Below, piece by piece: positions 36,025-49,713 of a stretch of DNA of 64,000 nucleotides. Made by a program: the position numbers and the translations under genes. Each line of letters opens with the position of its first letter. Position 1 is the stretch's first letter. The notes under the pieces are model-generated. The model was not told where the DNA came from and made no database searches. It saw nothing but the letters and a program-made list of their open reading frames with translations. Source of the DNA: Apophysomyces variabilis (Eukaryota > Mucoromycota > Mucoromycetes > Mucorales > Mucoraceae); contig MZZL01000406.1 in NCBI GenBank assembly GCA_002749535.1, positions 421,386 to 485,385 on the forward strand, read 5' to 3'.

Positions 36025-38930
36025 TTACTGCTTTGATCGAGTGAAGAGACCACGTCCTGACAAGAGCTCGACCAATGGACGATGACTGTACCACCAAGCA
36101 TCGCGAGGTTTGCGGTTCTTCATGTCTGTTTTGGAAAGCAGATCTCTGACCGGTTCAAACGAAACATTATGACCAGCGACACCCACCACAACAACAGATT
36201 CAGGTACATTGGTTAGTTCGACAGGTGCAGGTTTTCCTTGTCGTTTGGCCTCGTTTAGCGCTTGTGAAGTGTGTTTCTCGGCAAATTGAATGCAACGCAT
36301 TGCCAAACGAGTGGCACGGATACGATCCAGTGGAGAGGGTGTAACACCTTGCTGGATATGACCGAGAACCGACGTACGTGAATCAAACATGTTGTGGCCC
36401 TCGTCCTTCAAAATATTGCTGATCACATCCGTTGTGTAAGTATTGCTAACGCCTTCCGTACGCAGGACCAATCGACCTTCGGACTTGTCAGGGTCATCAT
36501 CCGCATAAAGAGCCATCAGATGATCAACATCGGACTGGAGACGTGATAAGCTAATGCCTTCCTCAGGAATATAAATTGTATTGGCCCCCACAGCCAGACC
36601 TGATTCCAAAGCAAGATAACCAGTACGACCGCCCTGAACTTCAACTACAAACACGCGACGACGAGAAGATTGTGCAGACTGGACGATCGCGTCACAGGAC
36701 GAGACGATAGCATTCAAAGAGGTGTCGGAGCCCAGGGAGAAATCAGTACCGGGAACATTATTGGAGATAGTGGCGGGGATGAGTGAGATTGGGATGCGCA
36801 GAGATGGGTACTTGCTTCGAGCTTCCTCTAGCTTAATAAGACTTGAGAATGCTTCAAAACCACCCACCAGCATCAGTGCTTGGATGTGATTCTTCTGTAG
36901 TTGATAGGCAACCATACCCATGTCAACATCAATACCGGGAACGGCACGGTTTGTGCCCAATTCGGAGCCACCGCGCGAGGTCCATCCGTCCACATCCATC
37001 CATGTCATCTCCTGAATACTACCACGGACAAGACCGGAGAACCCATTGTGCACACCTAGGGCAGTGTGACCACGGCTCAAGGCGTAGCGTACGGCCGTAC
37101 GTGTTCCAGCATTCATGCCACCTGCAGGCGCACCGATGTGCAAGATAGCAATACGAAGACGCTCGTGCTCAGGTAGTGCAATGGATTCGTCATCTAGAAT
37201 AGTTGTGGCATTGTATGCATCGTATTCTTCAGCAAATTGAGGATCGCGCAACTCCATAGCGCGTGCAAAGTTGCGTTCTCCGATCGCTTTGGCAACTTCA
37301 TGCGTCAGCTGAACGGCCTTCATAAGAGGTCCTCTGGTCACCTTATTTTCGCTCATGCCAATCATTGGCGAAGGTGTGTCTGGAGTGGATTCAAGTACAG
37401 CATCAACAGCCTCAATCGATTGCATAGTGGCAAGGATACGATCGGCAGCTGCAGGAGATCCACCTCGCTGAGTATGACCAAGCGTGGTAACACGAGTGTC
37501 GAGCCCCAGTCGATCTGTCAAGACATCTTTGATGTGATCGGCTTTAATAGGATTCAAATTTTTGTCGATAGCTCCTTCTGCCACGATGATAACCGTTTTA
37601 CGTTTACCGAGAGCACGATGGCGCTGTGCTACTGCACACATGGCTGATTCCCAGTCATCCTCGGGCGGGGGTCGCTCAGGAATAAATACAAAGTCGGCAC
37701 CGGTTGCAATACCCGCCTGCAGCGCAAGCCAACCGCAGTGACGACCCATGACTTCAATAACGAACGCACGAGAGTGAGAGAGTGCCGTGGTACTGATTGA
37801 ATCAACACTCTCACAGATACGGTGCAAAGATGTGACAGCACCAATAGTGATATCTGTGCTAGACATATCGTTGTCGATCGATCCCACCAGACCCACGATG
37901 GTCAAATGGCTGTAGGTCTTAGCTTCGTCTGCTGTGATCCTGTCGGTCTTCTTCAGTTCCTCAATCAAACCTCCCCATTCTGAGCGGAAGACATCAGCAC
38001 CGGTCAGGGAACCATCACCACCACAGACAATCAGAGAATCAATCCCATGCTTTACCAAGTTCTCGGCTGCCTTTAGCCGGCCTTCGCGGGTCTTGAATGC
38101 CATACACCGAGCTGTACCAATGGTTGTACCACCCTAAGATTACAGTAAGTTTCATTACTGCTTATCAAACACCATGCAGCTTCCCACGTACCACACTCAA
38201 CCATCCACGGACACTTTTCCAGTCCATCTTGCGAATATATTCGCCGCCATCGACAAGTCCTTTTTTTTAATGTCAGCCACGCTACTGAGGTAAATTTTTT
38301 TTAGTTTTTGCGATCTACCTTGATAGCCTTCGTAAACAGCAAACACATCACAGCCCTTCGTGATACCATAACGGACTACAGCTCTAACACAGGCATTCAT
38401 ACCGGGAGCATCACCTCCGGAGGTGAGGACACCAATCTTTTTCCGCCGATTGCTTGGCTGAGCAGATGTTTTAGAAGCTTCCGAAGCGAACATGATAACG
38501 TTACTCAGTGGATCAAGGGCATAGACATAGTCTCCGATAATTTGATATGATGCAGTGATGTTATCCAATTGTTGTTTGATTTGCTTAGGAAGAGAGGAAG
38601 TACCGAATCAGAGGGTGAAATTTTTTTGCATTATTATTCCAAGCTTACATGAATATCCTTTCCAAAGAAAACGGTGACGCGTTCTTGCAGGCTCCAATCA
38701 GCATCTGCATCAGGTGCAGCTGCCAGTTGGGCTTGAGAGTCAAGCACCAGACGAAAGGTAATATCGGTTGATGGGTAGTTCTCCTTCGCGACAAGTTTTA
38801 GCCACACGTCGTTATCATCTTCCTTTTTGCGAGCGTCGGCGAATCCAAAGGTGCGATAAAATTGAAGGGTGTCATCAAAGTGCTGTTGTGAGGGTGCTCT
38901 TAGCACGATATGAGAGAGACCTTGTGACAT
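36025..38930 (-). CDS. PFK1: ATP-dependent 6-phosphofructokinase, fungal two-domain type
   Basis: Phosphorylates fructose 6-phosphate, the main control step of glycolysis. Four exons, 38930-38649, 38583-38319, 38259-38192 and 38133-36025, give 907 aa. Residues about 1-100 form the glyoxalase-like domain (LSHIVLRAP...FYRTFGF) found in fungal Pfk subunits. The catalytic half has [28 protein letters not shown] (catalytic Asp) and TLGHTQRGG. The C-terminal half repeats the fold with [19 protein letters not shown] and [13 protein letters not shown], the allosteric copy in eukaryotic enzymes. The end of the third exon joins GTTIGTARC in frame. Only one subunit type is present in the window. Confidence 0.95.
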
Positions 38931-40186
38931 TGTGTAAGTAAAAGAAAGAAGAAAAGAAGAGCAAATAGAAACAGAGAGGGTGAGGAAACTGTCGGGATAA
39001 GATATAAAAACGGCGGGCTTTTCTTTTCTACGGACGAGGGTTTTTTATCGCGTTAAGATCTTTGATGGATGATATCGGTATCAAAAAATTCAATGCCCGA
39101 TGGTTATCACAGGGAGCTTGGTGTCCGGCTCGCTGATTTGATCAAAGCGCGGGTCCGTTCAGGTCCCTCATCAAGAATCGTCATCTTACTATCGCCTCAA
39201 TTATCTCAAAACAAGCACACCATATATCGCTTTGCATACATTATTTTAGCAAACTCTCCAATGATCCTATTGCAAGTTATTTTCGCGAACATGTACAAAA
39301 ACTTAGTGTGGCACGGGACAGATCGTTATGTATAATTTCAGGTTGATACTTCTGGATCGATTGAGATCATGTTCTCTGAGATAACGATCTGCCTCACTAA
39401 AGTTCTTATATGTCGAGATCGAATGACATTGCCTGGTAGTGGCTGCAGATTACTGATCTAGAAACGGGATTTTCTGCGTTTTAACCGGGAAACATATCGC
39501 AGAGATCTCGTAACAGCTGACTGCCTCCATTTTACATGGAACCCACATTCTATGTCCTATGTGTAATTGCATTTCGCTCTAAGCTAATTTCATTTCATAA
39601 ATAAGCAAAGTATGTATCCTGAAACGCGTAAATATGCATCGAAAATGCATTGCCTAGGTGATAAACCTATACCTCTTCATCGAAATCGTAAACAATCAAT
39701 TGCAGCTAACCAATAGTTATTGCTCGGATGTTCCTTTTCTGCAATTTCTTTAGGTTGTTCCGACGTATGAGGATAGCGGCTTTTGGCATGCTTCATCAGC
39801 TTGAAGCGCGCTACGAAATCTCCTATAAAGCGTCCCATCGTCTGGTAAGAACTTTAAATCGATAAGGCTGAAAGGAATAATGCAGACAGACAATATTAAT
39901 TTACCGGACGAGGTCCATCTAGTAGAAACCCGTGAATCTGACAGATTTCACATGTAAGCATGTTAGTAACAATGACCATTCCATAAATCTGTAAAAGTGG
40001 ATTGCTTTCTTCATTGTGCTCATCTTATTTAATTGTTTTTCTTTTTTCGTCGATAAGCGTGGTATCTGTGAAATGCTGTTCTGTTCACAGTAACAAAATG
40101 GCGATGTTTTTAAGTACAGTGACCGGATCATGTGCGGTCATAAATGGTAGATATGAGTAAATGCAAGGGTATCATATTTAGGTCTC
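38931..40186. other. Intergenic: PFK promoter and a doubtful 53-aa ORF
   Basis: The PFK leader is purine-rich on the plus strand, with a TATA-like TTTATAT (minus strand) near 39002-39008, about 75 bp before the ATG. A minus-strand ORF at 39838-39677 begins MGRFIGDFVARFKLMKHAKS and reads smoothly for 53 codons, but it matches nothing I know. The rest holds nothing visible. Confidence 0.4.
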
Positions 40187-43034
40187 CTATTTTACATAGA
40201 AGCCTTGGCTTTCAACAATGGCCATTCGGAGCATTTTTTCCAGTTTTGACTTGCTTTGGTATCGGTATAGTACCAGTTGGTTGAAGCACGTATGAGCCGA
40301 CGGTAACCTACATTGCCCAAAAAATTAACGACCATGGTCTAGATACATGATAAAACGTAACCTGTTTGTATCTTCTCCACCGCAAGCAATCTTCAGGGAC
40401 ATATTCGCTGCACCTGTTGCAGGTATACGGTCACTTCCAGTAACGAACATAAGCAATCGTCTTTGCATCTCAGGTGCCATATCCTTCATAATGCTCCAAA
40501 AGTTTCTATGAGTTACCCAGATAAGCATGGTGTCCAGTCTTCGATATAATCCACGGTCCACTTACACAATAGTCTCTTCATTCTCATCAAACCCCTGATA
40601 TTCAGTTTGGCTTTTCAGATCATCAATCTCAAGCGGCCCATCGCTGCCACGGATTAGCAATTCTATTTCTTCGGGTCGGAATAACTGATACAATGCCAAA
40701 AATCAGTGAGTCGCTCATGCTAATAATTAACATTATCTTACCGAGAGCGCATTCCCGCCACACACATGGTAAAATCCTCGCTTAAAAGCGCCAAACTGTC
40801 TCTCCACGCTCTTGTTCAAGACATAATCAACATACAGGTTCACAAACTCTTTCCTGTTTTCGTTGTTAACCATAGTCGTAGCACCATCCTTCATCAACGA
40901 CACGCAGCGGCGCTGGCCAAATGTATCAATTTCGGCGACGAAAGATCGGCAAAAGACGCTTTCAACGTCGCCTTCAAATGTCAACAGCTGGTTGAACCCA
41001 TGCATTAAAGCAGGACGGAAAACACCAAGGTCGGCTAAACCAACGGGGTAATTCAATAATTTCTTATAGCATGCAATCGGTAGGTGGATATCCAATATAG
41101 TCGAATTGTAGATAGCCAATCCCAAAACGACCCCCACCAGGAAAAACTGATCCTCGTTTTCAAAACTCGCAGCGTTGAACCAACAAAGGTTGGAATCCTC
41201 ATCGTAAGTGAACATTCCATATTGTGGATCGAAGAGGGATCGGACAAGCAAAAGGAACCATTCCTTGCGTAGACCGCCAGCGTCTACACCATCTTCGCCA
41301 ATGAATTCGATTCGGAGAGACTTTTTCAGGTCAAGTTCATTTTGTGCAAGCTTTGCCAAGTATAAGTACATCTATACCACAAGATAAATAGGTCTATTTA
41401 CCTGACGTAAAGAATCTTCAATCAGATGTTCGCGTCGAACTCGTAAGACAAGATAGGGCATTGATACTTTCTGGTGAAACAGCATACTAAAGAATGCTTC
41501 TCGCCACTTTGTTTCCATTTGTTGTTTTGCATCAGATTCCATGATCTGCATTTTAGAGCCCATAGTAATCAAAAAGGGATACTGACAAAATGCAAATTTC
41601 CTGCGATGGATATTGAGTGGCTATTTTGCAAGTTGTTGCTTGTCTCTTACCCTGAACGCGACTGCCATGACGCAAAGTCCTTCATGAGTTCTATGCAGTC
41701 TACCATGGTATTGTAAAAGTCAGAAATAGGTATCTTGTTAACCTGTTGATTTGCTGCAACTTTTTTTAAACACATCAGTTATCATTCTTGAAGGAAAGCA
41801 AACGAGCGTAACTTGTTACTTACATAACAAGGCCATTACTCTAGCTGCACTCGCCATTTTCCAATCTGATTCGTAGGCTGCCGGCAGCCCAACTTTAGCT
41901 CGTTGTGCGTGTGCAATACGATGGCTGAGAAAAGTGTGGACAAGATCGACTTTTCCACTGAACTCGTTGGTATCGTACCTAGAATATTTGAGTTATTCCC
42001 GTTTAAAACAAATAGCCCACCTACTTTGCAAACCAATTTACAAGGCCTTGATGGCATTCATTGTTAAGATTGCTGAGCAGGCCAAAGACCCGTTTTAGTA
42101 GGTTATGGTGATATTTTGTTTCCGCAGGAAAATTATGCTGCGCTAGTAGTGGGTTCTATTTGAATGTTACAAATAAGCTACTCACATCAAGATTTCGTAC
42201 ACAAGTCTTACTTCAAGAATAATCAAAAGGAAGCGGATATCTCTCATCCTTCGTAGCGGTGTTGCAGGACGCTTCAGTAACCGATCCGTTGCTGTCATCA
42301 TAGACCGTATGACATTAACAGGCTATGAAAAAAGAGGTGAGCAAATAGAACCAAGTCCAACGAACTAGAAGCTCACAAGACTCAATAATATCATGTATGC
42401 GTCGTGTATATCTTTGATTGCTAATCCGCTGTCGTCTAACGATGTTTCTCGTCCCTGTCTTGGTCAACTTTGCGTCATGCATCGCTAAGAAAAGGAAAAG
42501 GCTTATATTCTTACATTTGAGAAACTCTGATTCAAGCAAGCCCAGTTGCCAAAAACATGCTCAACCAGTCTTTCAACCGGTTCGTATATTTTTTCCTTGT
42601 CTTTATCACCTTTAGATTTTCTGCATTCGGATACAAGACGTTTAAGCTGTCTTAAAGACAATGGCTGATTTGTACATTGCTGCTGTCGGATATGCAGTTT
42701 CAGATCATTTATCGTATCGCATACGGGACATCGAAAGCGAGAAACGTTTTGTGGATACCGTAGTTCGCTGTAATGAAGATTAAATAGCTGCTGTTGGTGG
42801 CACTTTCCTTGCTTCCTGCTAGCTTTGTCTATCTTACCTATCGCAACACATGCATTTACCATAGGTCTACAGAGATAACATCATTGGTTAATTCTATCTT
42901 AGTAGATGCAATGGGAGCGTAGTGACTTTTACCATTTCCGCAGGTTCTTCCGTTTCTGTAAGAGTAGCTGGCTCAGCCGATGCAGGCCGACTGAGTCGAG
43001 GATCGTCCACATACAATAATCGAGAATGTTCCAT
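40187..43034 (-). CDS. HUL4: HECT-type E3 ubiquitin ligase, HUL4/UBE3A-like
   Basis: Forms a ubiquitin thioester and transfers it to substrates. Thirteen exons: 43034-42933, 42866-42838, 42767-42515, 42454-42377, 42322-42212, 42155-42025, 41978-41824, 41759-41651, 41600-41402, 41371-40742, 40684-40566, 40505-40362 and 40307-40187; 726 aa. The N-terminus has a Cys4-type element (KCMCCDSELRY...FRCPVC). A HUL4-like helical region follows: [23 protein letters not shown] and FLLIILENPLL. The HECT N-lobe shows [20 protein letters not shown] and [13 protein letters not shown]. The C-lobe ends [31 protein letters not shown] with the catalytic Cys in HTCF, then [14 protein letters not shown]. The exons sum to 2181 nt in one frame. 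Confidence 0.92.
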
Positions 43035-44012
43035 AGCTTATTAACAAACAGGTTCTTTTTAAAAGTCCAAATGTGGTTTCCAATCTTTCAAATCTATCAG
43101 TGTCGCATATTAGATGAAGGTACAGTATGCTATAAGAAAAAAGAAAGAAAAAATAGAGCAATTTAAAGTACCGATGCGAATGTGAAGGGTATACAATCTT
43201 AATCGAGAATGGAAACAATTGTTTAAGCCCGTTACTCAGTACCACTTTGCAAAGGGAGACAGAGTGGAGAGGTTATGGTTTGCTTCGGAACCCCTCAGGA
43301 CCAACGTTGCCAAAGAAAAGGTACACTGGTTGGTTTGGAAACCCTTTTTGAGCCACGACGGCGGATAGTTTCGTAGTTTGAAAATTGTTTCACAGCGGGA
43401 CGATCGTCCTGGAATGAAAGAAATCCATGCCATCGCGTCGTTTTACTAATTAAGGCGGACGAGAACAACATATATTACTTAACTTCATCTTTTCCTGTAC
43501 CGTTTTAGGGTTTTCCTGGATAACTCTCTGATGTAGCAATAAGCTAATAAAAGATAATGTGAGACTTATTGGACAAAAAGGAAATCGCACCCGAAAAGGC
43601 AACCGCTCGTTTGATCTAAATGCATCTGCGCAATATCTTAGGAGAATTACCATCTTTATCAATGTAAAATGGTATTTCTTAAAGCCCATCTGTTAATAGG
43701 CCATACGCCCTGATTTTATTCATTTTGAAGAGCGCTGCAAAACCTTGCATATGCAATGTTTGCTTTCAAAATCCGATTGTTGATGTGACTCGGCTTCGCC
43801 GGATACAGTGGCTTACGATGAAAGACGATCACACTTTCTGTCTGGGAAGCTTTTTTTTTATCGCACAGTAAAAAAAGAAGAGGTCCCTTACCATTTGTCT
43901 ATTGGTCACTTGTGCTTTCCAGCCTCATTATCATTCCCTCGTTGCATTAGCTATATAGATCTTTCCATTCTCCCTCTCTTCACCCATAAAAAAGTCCCAA
44001 CGAAACCCTACC
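43035..44012. other. Intergenic between divergent genes
   Basis: About 1 kb between the HUL4-like and MAK16 start codons. Minus-strand frames (43236-43433, 43450-43689) look random. Close to MAK16 there is a pyrimidine-rich stretch (about 43960-43985). Confidence 0.45.
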
Positions 44013-45271
44013 ATGCAGTCCGACGAAGTGATCTGGCAAGTTATCAACCAACAATTCTGTTCCTATAAAGTCAAGTAAGTCCTCTCGCTCCGTATCATAT
44101 CTTAGGGGAGTACTTACACGGCATAGGACTGTCCAACAAAACTTTTGTCGAAACCAATATAACGTCACCGGTCTCTGTAATCGTCAGTCATGTCCCTTGG
44201 CAAACAGTCGTTATGCTACGATCCGTGAAGAAAAGGGTATAATCTATCTATACATGAAGACACCTGAACGTGCACATTCCCCAGCAAAAATGTGGGAAAG
44301 AGTCAAGCTGTCTAAAAATTATGCACAAGCGCTGGCGCAGGTAAAGCAAAAACGAAAAGGTACCATTGTCTTCGCAGATATTCACTGATTGCACCAGATC
44401 GACAAGGAGTTGATTTACTGGCCTAATTTCTTGCAACATAAATGCAAACAGCGTTTAACAAAGATCACACAATACCTTATTCGAATGCGTAAATTGAAAC
44501 TGAAAGAAGCGTAAGTTGAAACGAGTCCTAAGGACAAGGGGAGAACGTGATTCCTGATCTTGGTGCGATTTTACCAGTGACAGACCACAATTGATCGGTA
44601 TTAAGAAGAAATTGGAACGACGTGAAGCTGCTCGTGAACGCAAGGCTGAAGCAGCAGCAAGACTTGAGAAGTCCATTGAAAAAGAACTGATTGATCGATT
44701 AAAGAGTAAAGCATATGGTGACGCACCGCTGAATGTGAATGAGGAGATCTGGCAAAAGATTTTGGATCAAGATCTTGAGGGTGCTGAGGCTGAGGAAAGC
44801 GAGGAGGAAGACGAGGCTGATATTGAAGCCCAAGATTTAGCAGAAGAAGAGGAGGTAAATCACAATGAAAAAAGAAAAATAATTCGAGAGTTGTTTTTCT
44901 TTGTCCCTTACATTCTTTTTCTCTTTTCATTAGAACGAGCACGAGTTTGTGTCGGACTTTGAGGAATCAGATGTTGAAGATATGGAGGATGGTTTCGAAT
45001 GGGAAGGTGAAGAGGAAGAAGACGCAGATCAGTTGCTGGAAGACTTGGAACAAGTGGGAAGTGACAGTGATGAAGAAAGCGAAGAGGAGATTGCGGTAAG
45101 TTAAAACAGGACGAATGTCATTCGATGAGTGAATTTATGATTGTGTTTTAGCCTAAGAAACGAAAGGCAAAGAAGAGTGATACGTTAGGCAAGAATAAGC
45201 GAAAGAAGAAGGGTGGCGCACACGTTGAGGTTGAATATGAAGAGGAAGGAGATGGAATTTTGCAATTGTGA
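44013..45271 (+). CDS. MAK16: Ribosome biogenesis protein MAK16
   Basis: Nucleolar factor needed for early 60S ribosomal subunit assembly. Six exons, 44013-44074, 44127-44340, 44398-44510, 44578-44854, 44934-45095 and 45152-45271, give 315 aa, close to the family's usual 300. The opening [19 protein letters not shown] is a hallmark. [20 protein letters not shown] gives the Cys-rich motif, and RERIK-like [10 protein letters not shown] and [22 protein letters not shown] follow. The C-terminal third is strongly acidic with short basic patches ([15 protein letters not shown]) that fit nucleolar localisation. It lies 226 bp upstream of, and in the same orientation as, the AGC kinase gene. Confidence 0.96.
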
Positions 45272-45497
45272 GATACCACATAAATGTTCAATTAAAGTTT
45301 GTCCCCCTTTTCTTTACACTCCTTATCCTTTGAGTCTCGGTGTAGTGGGCAAAGGGGATTTCCACTTGAGCGGACAGATATAAGGAGTGAAAAATAATAA
45401 AAAGGAAGTAAATAAAATAGTTAGAAGGAAAAAAAAAAAAGGTTCGTTCTTTTCCTCTCTCCCTTACTCTGTCTCTCCAAAAAAGAAAAGAAAAATT

Positions 45498-47649
45498 ATG
45501 AATCTTCCGGTTGCTGTACCGGCGCCATCCTACGGTTCGCCATGTCAATCACGGTGGAGATCTTTATTCTTTCGTCCGAACATACGAGCACCTATGCCCT
45601 TTGGAATACCTAGCGATTTTGGCGACCTGCAGCATCAAAAAGACATCAAGAGCAACAGCTGGTTCAGTCATACCAACGAGAAGACTAAGAAATCAGTGCG
45701 TCGTATCGCATCCACGCCAGAGGCAAACTTTACAGATCCAGAAAAAACACCTTCATCACGACCATTACCAACCGAGTATTACAACCGACGTTGCCAAGCA
45801 CATCGGCGTTCCTATGCTGCCAATAGCATCAAAGTCAGGGAGGTTCAAGTGGGACCTTCCAGTTTCTCCAAAGTACGCTTATTGGGGAAAGGAGGGGTCG
45901 GGAAGGTCTATCTCGTCAAACAAAAAGGCACAGATAAACCTATGGCCATGAAAGGTACATTGACATACCCTTCTTTTTGTTATATTATTTTCATACATGG
46001 ACCTGCAGAATGACATGTGTATATGTACACATCCAGGTTTATATATGAAAAAGATGTGCTATCGGATAAGATGTGATGTATATATATGTATATATACATA
46101 TACTGACAGGAACCTTTCTTTTTCTCTGTTTGCCCCTGTTTTTTTTTCTTTGTCTTTTCTTTCAACCATAGTTTTAGCCAAAGATGAAATGATCCGACGG
46201 AAGAAAGTAAAACGTGTCCTGGCCGAACAAGAGATCCTCTCGAGTGCCAATCACCCTTTCATTGTCACTCTTTACCACTCGTTTCAGAGCCAAAATTATC
46301 TTTATTTTGTCATGGAATATTGTTCGGGTGGTGAATTCTTTCAAGGTAAGGAATATGAAAGCTACTTCTAAGATCTTTCTTTTTTTCTTACTCATCATTT
46401 GCACTGAGTTAGCACTCCAGACTCGCCCTGGAAAGTGTCTAGATGAAAAAGGTGCTCGTTTTTATGCAGCCGAAGTGATTGCCGCTCTTGAATATCTGCA
46501 TCTTCAGGGATTCATCTATCGCGATCTGAAACCAGAAAGTAATGTTTTTTTAGGGGTTCCAACAGGATCTAAGTTTCTTTTTCCTTTCTCTGCATCTTTA
46601 GATATTCTGCTTCATCAAAGTGGCCATCTGATGTTAACAGATTTTGATCTCAGCAAGCAATCGTTTCCTCCGTGCCCACCCTCCGTTGTCAAGTCAACCT
46701 CACCTAATGTTGTATGTACAAAGACTGAAAACAAAAGTGTATTACCCAAAGAGAAAAAAAAAGATGGTCTGAGCGTAACATATTAGATATGCTTAAACAC
46801 TTTCTTCTTCTCTTTTTGTATTTTGTATCTCGATGGAAAAAGCCGCCTTCCATAGACACAAAGATTTGCATTGCACATCTGAGGACACATAGCTTTGTCG
46901 GTACCGAAGAATATATTGCTCCTGAAGTCATTGACGGCAATGGACACACGAGTGCAGTTGATTGGTGGACACTTGGCATCCTGATCTATGAAATGCTGGT
47001 AACGCAAAATAAGAAAAAGAAAGGATGTGAAAGAACTGAACGATTTTATTTTTTCTTTTCTATAGTTTGGTTTGACACCTTTCAAAGGAAAGCATCGCAA
47101 TGATACATTTTCAAAGATTCAGTATTGCAGCCTTACTTTTCCTTCTCGCAAACGATATACTCCTACTTCCAGTGCTTGTCGCGATCTCATACGACGTTTA
47201 TTGGATAAAAACGAAAGGACACGGTTGGGTTCGCGTGCAGGAGCAAGTGATGTCAAAGCACATCCGTTTTTCCGGTCACTCAACTTTGCCCTGTTACGAC
47301 ACATGAAGCCACCGATCCAACCAGATGATCCTCCAACAGATCTTATGCCTGTTCATAAAACAGCTAGCTTTGATCTGGAATCGGATATTGCCATAGACGC
47401 CGCCTATGATGATCCATTTTCAGAATTCAGCTCAGGTAGGCGAAAAACAATGAGTAAAGAGAGAAAAACAAAAGAAGAAGAGAAAACCAGGCTTCATGAG
47501 AGTAGCCGTTTTCCTATTTTGTGCTCTGTAAGCTTACATAAAATCATGCAGTGACCCTTTATCATGACGGAGATTCCGATTCCGAAACACTCGTATCTTC
47601 CGAAGAAGAGAAGGGGAAGAAAACGTCATATGTTCTTCTTTCGGTATAG
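45498..47649 (+). CDS. AGC protein kinase, FPK1/KIN82/NRC-2 type
   Basis: Serine/threonine kinase of the group that includes yeast flippase kinases and Neurospora NRC-2, which control phospholipid asymmetry and hyphal growth. Seven exons, 45498-45954, 46172-46345, 46413-46538, 46602-46711, 46843-46998, 47066-47435 and 47552-47649, give 496 aa. An unstructured N-terminus of about 110 residues precedes the kinase: [16 protein letters not shown] (P-loop), AMKVL (ATP Lys), [23 protein letters not shown], and TDFDLSKQS, where DFD replaces DFG as usual in this group. A short insert precedes [13 protein letters not shown], then [15 protein letters not shown]. The C-terminal tail is acidic. The acceptor at 46842 (AAAAAG) is weak but keeps frame. 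A paralogue of either FPK or KIN82 type would look alike. Confidence 0.9.
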
Positions 47650-49713
47650 GATGAAAACGGATAAGAAAAAAAAGGAAAAGAAAAGGGACAAAAAACAAGA
47701 AAAAGGAGGCTGGCACTTCATTCATTCTAGCATTAAAAATTCATGGTAACAATAAAAAGGAAAAGGGAACTCGATCGATTGTAAGATATTCCATGTTAAA
47801 ACTCCTTGATCACTTTGACCCTAAAAGCTCTCTTTCGCTTTTCGTATCTCCGTTCTGGTTTCCCTTTAACAAACTCCTTCTTAACACCTATATACATCCT
47901 TCAATGACTTTAGAACATATTGCATTCTCGGTGTAAATCTTCTTTTATGAATTAACCTAGTTTAGCATATTAGATAAACCGGGAAAGCTACTCGTGCTTT
48001 AATCCTTAAGTTACGTATGTCTAGAGTGCGTGATAGCAAGATGAAAAATGATCACACCCATTCCCCTATTGTAAAGAAAAAAGTGATCCATTGCTGTTTC
48101 GGTTAAATGAACGAAACGCATGCTTTTCTCTTTTGTCTTCCTCCTTTAATGATCGGGCAATCTAGAACTTTCTAAGACACGGATGTTACATGATCGCAAC
48201 GTTGTAAACTTTAATCATGTCTCCTTGTCCAACAGTGCGATAGACTTAGGAAAAGAAAACATGTCGACTTGTTTTTCTTTGCAAGACACCAGATCCCCTT
48301 GATAATGCATCAAATAATATAACTTTTAACGAGATCTCTTCATGAGAGATACGGATTGCTAGGAGTTATGATTGACAGAATTCGTTTAACTTGTCATGGT
48401 TATGTTTCAGGCAAGACTCGCTGAGATAGACGCATGAATGGTTTGCTTGCAGCCCTTTTTTCTTTCCTAGTCTTCTTTTAAAACAAACATCTCCTATAAA
48501 TGTATAAACGAAGATGATTCAGTCGGCTTTGAAGTGATCAGACTATCTCTGTCTTATGATTGTCCGGTGCCACTTTGTATTACCTGCTTTTGACCAGACA
48601 GATGCATGCAAATTTTGGAACTGGTCTCCCTTCCAGTTTTCGCTAATATATAGATTGGCCCCACACCTAGCCCATAACAACTTGACCTAATGGGCTTCGG
48701 CCTAAGATCATGACGCAAGGCAATACGGTCTACTAGGCCATCGTTCAATATGTTCGTCTAACCGAATTGCAAAATCTGCTCTCTGCAAGGGTTACTGTAA
48801 AGTGCTCTATTTAAGTGTAAGCTCTCAGATACTCAAGCCGACCGGAGAGTATCAAGGTGCATAATATTTTATTTGAAAAGACTTGGCATCCCATCGAAGG
48901 GTTGAGTGGGCAAAATCTGGGAATTGATTCCAAAAAAAAAAATGATCAGACTGCTCTCAAACAATGACAATGAAAAGTCTGGTGTACAGGGCATTAATGT
49001 TGATGTTGGCCACTATAGTGTATAAGCCATTCAGTTTTAAGTTAGAGTTATGGCATGTGTAGTATCTATGTGGCACAGCATGATCGTCCGTCTACAAAAA
49101 ATAACTACACCAATATGTCACACAGTCATCATTCCCTGCGAAGAATGACCGATCACCAGTTTCACAAATTCTCAACACATGAAAAACGTAACATTGACAA
49201 GTTTTGATCCAGATGTGGGAAAAGGAAAAGTCTCCGATTCATGTAAACGGACAGTAGTAACCTTCAAAGTACGCAAATCAAAATCTCCATTTAACAGGCA
49301 ATAGCCAACGATTCTAGGATAACAAATCCAAAAAGAAAAGGAAGGAATCGAGTGATCAATTCAATCGCTTAGTATGCTTAGTTAGCAGCTCTTTTTTTTT
49401 CGTCCTGGCACAAAGGCCAAGTGATATGCAACACTTTTGACATTAAAGACAGAAATTAAGGAGATGTGCGTTACAAAAAAAAGCTTTTCATCATCCCGAA
49501 ATCGTTGCAGAAAACAGTGAATCTGATATGTTTTTTTGTTAACTTTTTTCTTCTTTTTATTTTTTGTGGCTTGTGGTAACTTTTTAAAACAACAGTAGTA
49601 ATAGCGTAATATTAATAAATGATTAGTAAAGAAAAAGGTGAAAAAGGGGGCGAGCGAAAGAGAAAATGGCAGTAAGAAAAGTGATTACATGGAAAAAAAA
49701 GGGGGGGGGATTA
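47650..49713. other. Intergenic, no gene seen
   Basis: Two kilobases between convergent genes with no frame above 65 codons that looks coding and no RNA gene I can identify. Several A/T homopolymer runs occur near 48930 and 49385-49540. Confidence 0.5.

Noticed and set aside
36843..37647. Plus-strand ORFs opposite PFK
   Set aside because: Antisense shadows; no independent motif.
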